Below, in pieces: positions 62,972-64,000 of a stretch of 64,000 bases of DNA. Under the pieces are notes generated by a model. It saw only the letters and a program-made list of their open reading frames with translations. It was not told the DNA's origin and made no database searches. This stretch comes from Chloroflexota bacterium (GTDB lineage Bacteria; Chloroflexota; Limnocylindria; Limnocylindrales; CSP1-4), in assembly GCA_027364875.1 (NCBI GenBank), contig DAHXON010000008.1, forward strand, positions 1-64,000, written 5' to 3'. The stretch's first letter is position 1, and the number at the start of each line of letters is the position of its first letter. The position numbers and the translations under genes are program-made.

Positions 62972-64000
62972 GTGACGACGACCAAGAGCGGCCCCAAGGT
63001 TCCATATCGCTGCAGCTTTTGCGGCAAGAGCCAGGAGCAGGTCCGCAAGCTCATTGCGGGCCAGGGCGTCTATATCTGCGACGAGTGCATCAACCTCTGC
63101 CAGGAAATCATCGAAGAGGAGATGCTCGAGGCGCCGCGGGCCAAGCCCCAGGTTGCGAAGCTGCCGAATCCTCGCGCCATCAAGCTGGCCCTCGATCAGT
63201 ACGTCATCAGCCAGGACAAGCCCAAGAAGGTTCTGTCCGTCGCCGTCCACAACCACTACAAGCGAGTGAACGCCGGCCACCAGATCGATGAGGTCGAGCT
63301 CCAGAAGTCCAACATCCTCCTGGTCGGGCCCACCGGGTCGGGCAAGACGCTTCTTGCCCAGACGCTGGCCAAGATCCTGGACGTGCCCTTCTGCATCGCC
63401 GATGCCACCTCGCTCACCGAGGCCGGCTACGTCGGCGAAGACGTCGAGAACATCCTTCTGCGCCTCATCCAGTCGGCCGATTTCGACGTCGCGAGGGCGC
63501 AGCGCGGCATCATCTACATCGACGAAATAGACAAGATCGCCCGCAAGGCGGACAACCCATCGATCACCCGCGACGTGTCCGGCGAGGGCGTCCAGCAGGC
63601 ACTCCTCAAGATCCTGGAGGGCACGCTGGCCAACGTGCCGCCACAGGGTGGCCGCAAGCACCCGCACCAGGACTTCATCCAGATAGACACGACGAACATC
63701 CTGTTCATCTGCGGCGGGGCGTTCGACGGGCTGGACAGGATCGTCGAGGAGCGGGTCGGCAAGCGCTCGATGGGCTTCGGAGCCGAGAACCACATGCCCA
63801 TCATGGACCGCGAGCGGATCCTGGAGCGGCTCATGCCGGAGGACCTGCTCAAGTACGGGCTCATCCCCGAGTTCGTCGGCCGGCTGCCGGTCGTCGTGAC
63901 GCTCCAGTCACTTACCGCGGACGACCTCGTCCGGGTCCTGACCGAGCCCAAGAACGCGATCACCCGCCAGTTCCAGAAGTTCCTCTCGCTGGACAAGGTG
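62972..64000 (+). CDS. clpX: ATP-dependent Clp protease ATP-binding subunit, 5' part
   Basis: The gene continues past the window end (343 codons seen, no stop). The N-terminal zinc finger ([32 protein letters not shown]) recognises substrates and adaptors. The AAA+ core has Walker [13 protein letters not shown], pore loop GYVGED, Walker [14 protein letters not shown] and the RKH loop ([10 protein letters not shown]). GTG 62972 gives [17 protein letters not shown] with a weak AAGG upstream. It unfolds proteins for the ClpP barrel encoded just before. Confidence 0.97.
   Translation, partial: MTTTKSGPKVPYRCSFCGKSQEQVRKLIAGQGVYICDECINLCQEIIEEEMLEAPRAKPQVAKLPNPRAIKLALDQYVISQDKPKKVLSVAVHNHYKRVNAGHQIDEVELQKSNILLVGPTGSGKTLLAQTLAKILDVPFCIADATSLTEAGYVGEDVENILLRLIQSADFDVARAQRGIIYIDEIDKIARKADNPSITRDVSGEGVQQALLKILEGTLANVPPQGGRKHPHQDFIQIDTTNILFICGGAFDGLDRIVEERVGKRSMGFGAENHMPIMDRERILERLMPEDLLKYGLIPEFVGRLPVVVTLQSLTADDLVRVLTEPKNAITRQFQKFLSLDKV

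Overview
The window is 64 kb of high-GC (roughly two-thirds G+C), gene-dense bacterial DNA with no rRNA, insertion sequence, prophage or CRISPR. The mix points to a soil or freshwater Chloroflexota, perhaps a Limnocylindria/Ellin6529-type lineage. That mix includes paired M16 peptidases, ECF sigma factors coupled to one-pass membrane partners, many proline/serine/threonine-rich secreted proteins, a carB with an extra N-terminal domain, a YtfQ-type sugar transporter joined to araA-araD-araB, and tig-clpP-clpX. This placement is inferred from gene content; no marker gene was compared. Genes are tightly packed, with many ATGA/GTGA stop-start overlaps, and several start codons sit 6-9 nt after a -10-like box, which suggests leaderless mRNAs.

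Layout. 1-5.3 kb: small metabolic and unknown genes (PLD-like fragment, SRPBCC, GNAT, ACT, SDR, ThuA-like). 5.3-9.3 kb: carB behind an RNA leader that reads as a PyrR-type attenuator with an 18-codon leader peptide. 9.3-13.9 kb: an ECF sigma factor with a SecD-like membrane partner, then an MFS exporter and an ArsR-type regulator with shared GTTAG-N8-CTAAC sites. 14-19 kb: a two-subunit M16 peptidase operon (the second subunit frameshifted), a degenerate PfkB-like protein and a rhomboid protease. 19-23.7 kb: a chimeric glycosyltransferase, a two-component system, a CoxG-like protein and a PEBP lipoprotein.

23.8-27.3 kb (minus strand) is the most interesting region. An ABC-2 transporter operon ending in rsgA is preceded by a consensus promoter, a 29-codon upstream ORF, a perfect antiterminator/terminator switch and a T6 tract. 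The antiterminator's 5' arm lies inside the last codons of the upstream ORF, so ribosome position should decide read-through. This is the architecture of antibiotic- or translation-stress-induced attenuators.

27.4-39.6 kb is an L-arabinose system: a divergent LacI regulator, a promoter with a near-palindromic operator at the start site, a lipoprotein sugar-binding protein, an ATPase, two permeases (one with an extra extracytoplasmic domain), an unknown lipoprotein, araA, araD and araB. 39.8-44.5 kb holds methylglyoxal synthase, a hybrid histidine kinase and a class II aldolase. 44.5-59 kb holds a second ECF sigma/membrane pair, secreted proteins, an inositol-phosphatase-family enzyme, an amidohydrolase cluster, Mrp, an adenylate-cyclase/AAA protein, an SGNH esterase, two cyclic-nucleotide-binding proteins and a CinA-like protein. 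59-64 kb holds two membrane-associated genes, tRNA-Leu(UAG) and the proteostasis block tig-clpP-clpX, with clpX cut by the window end.
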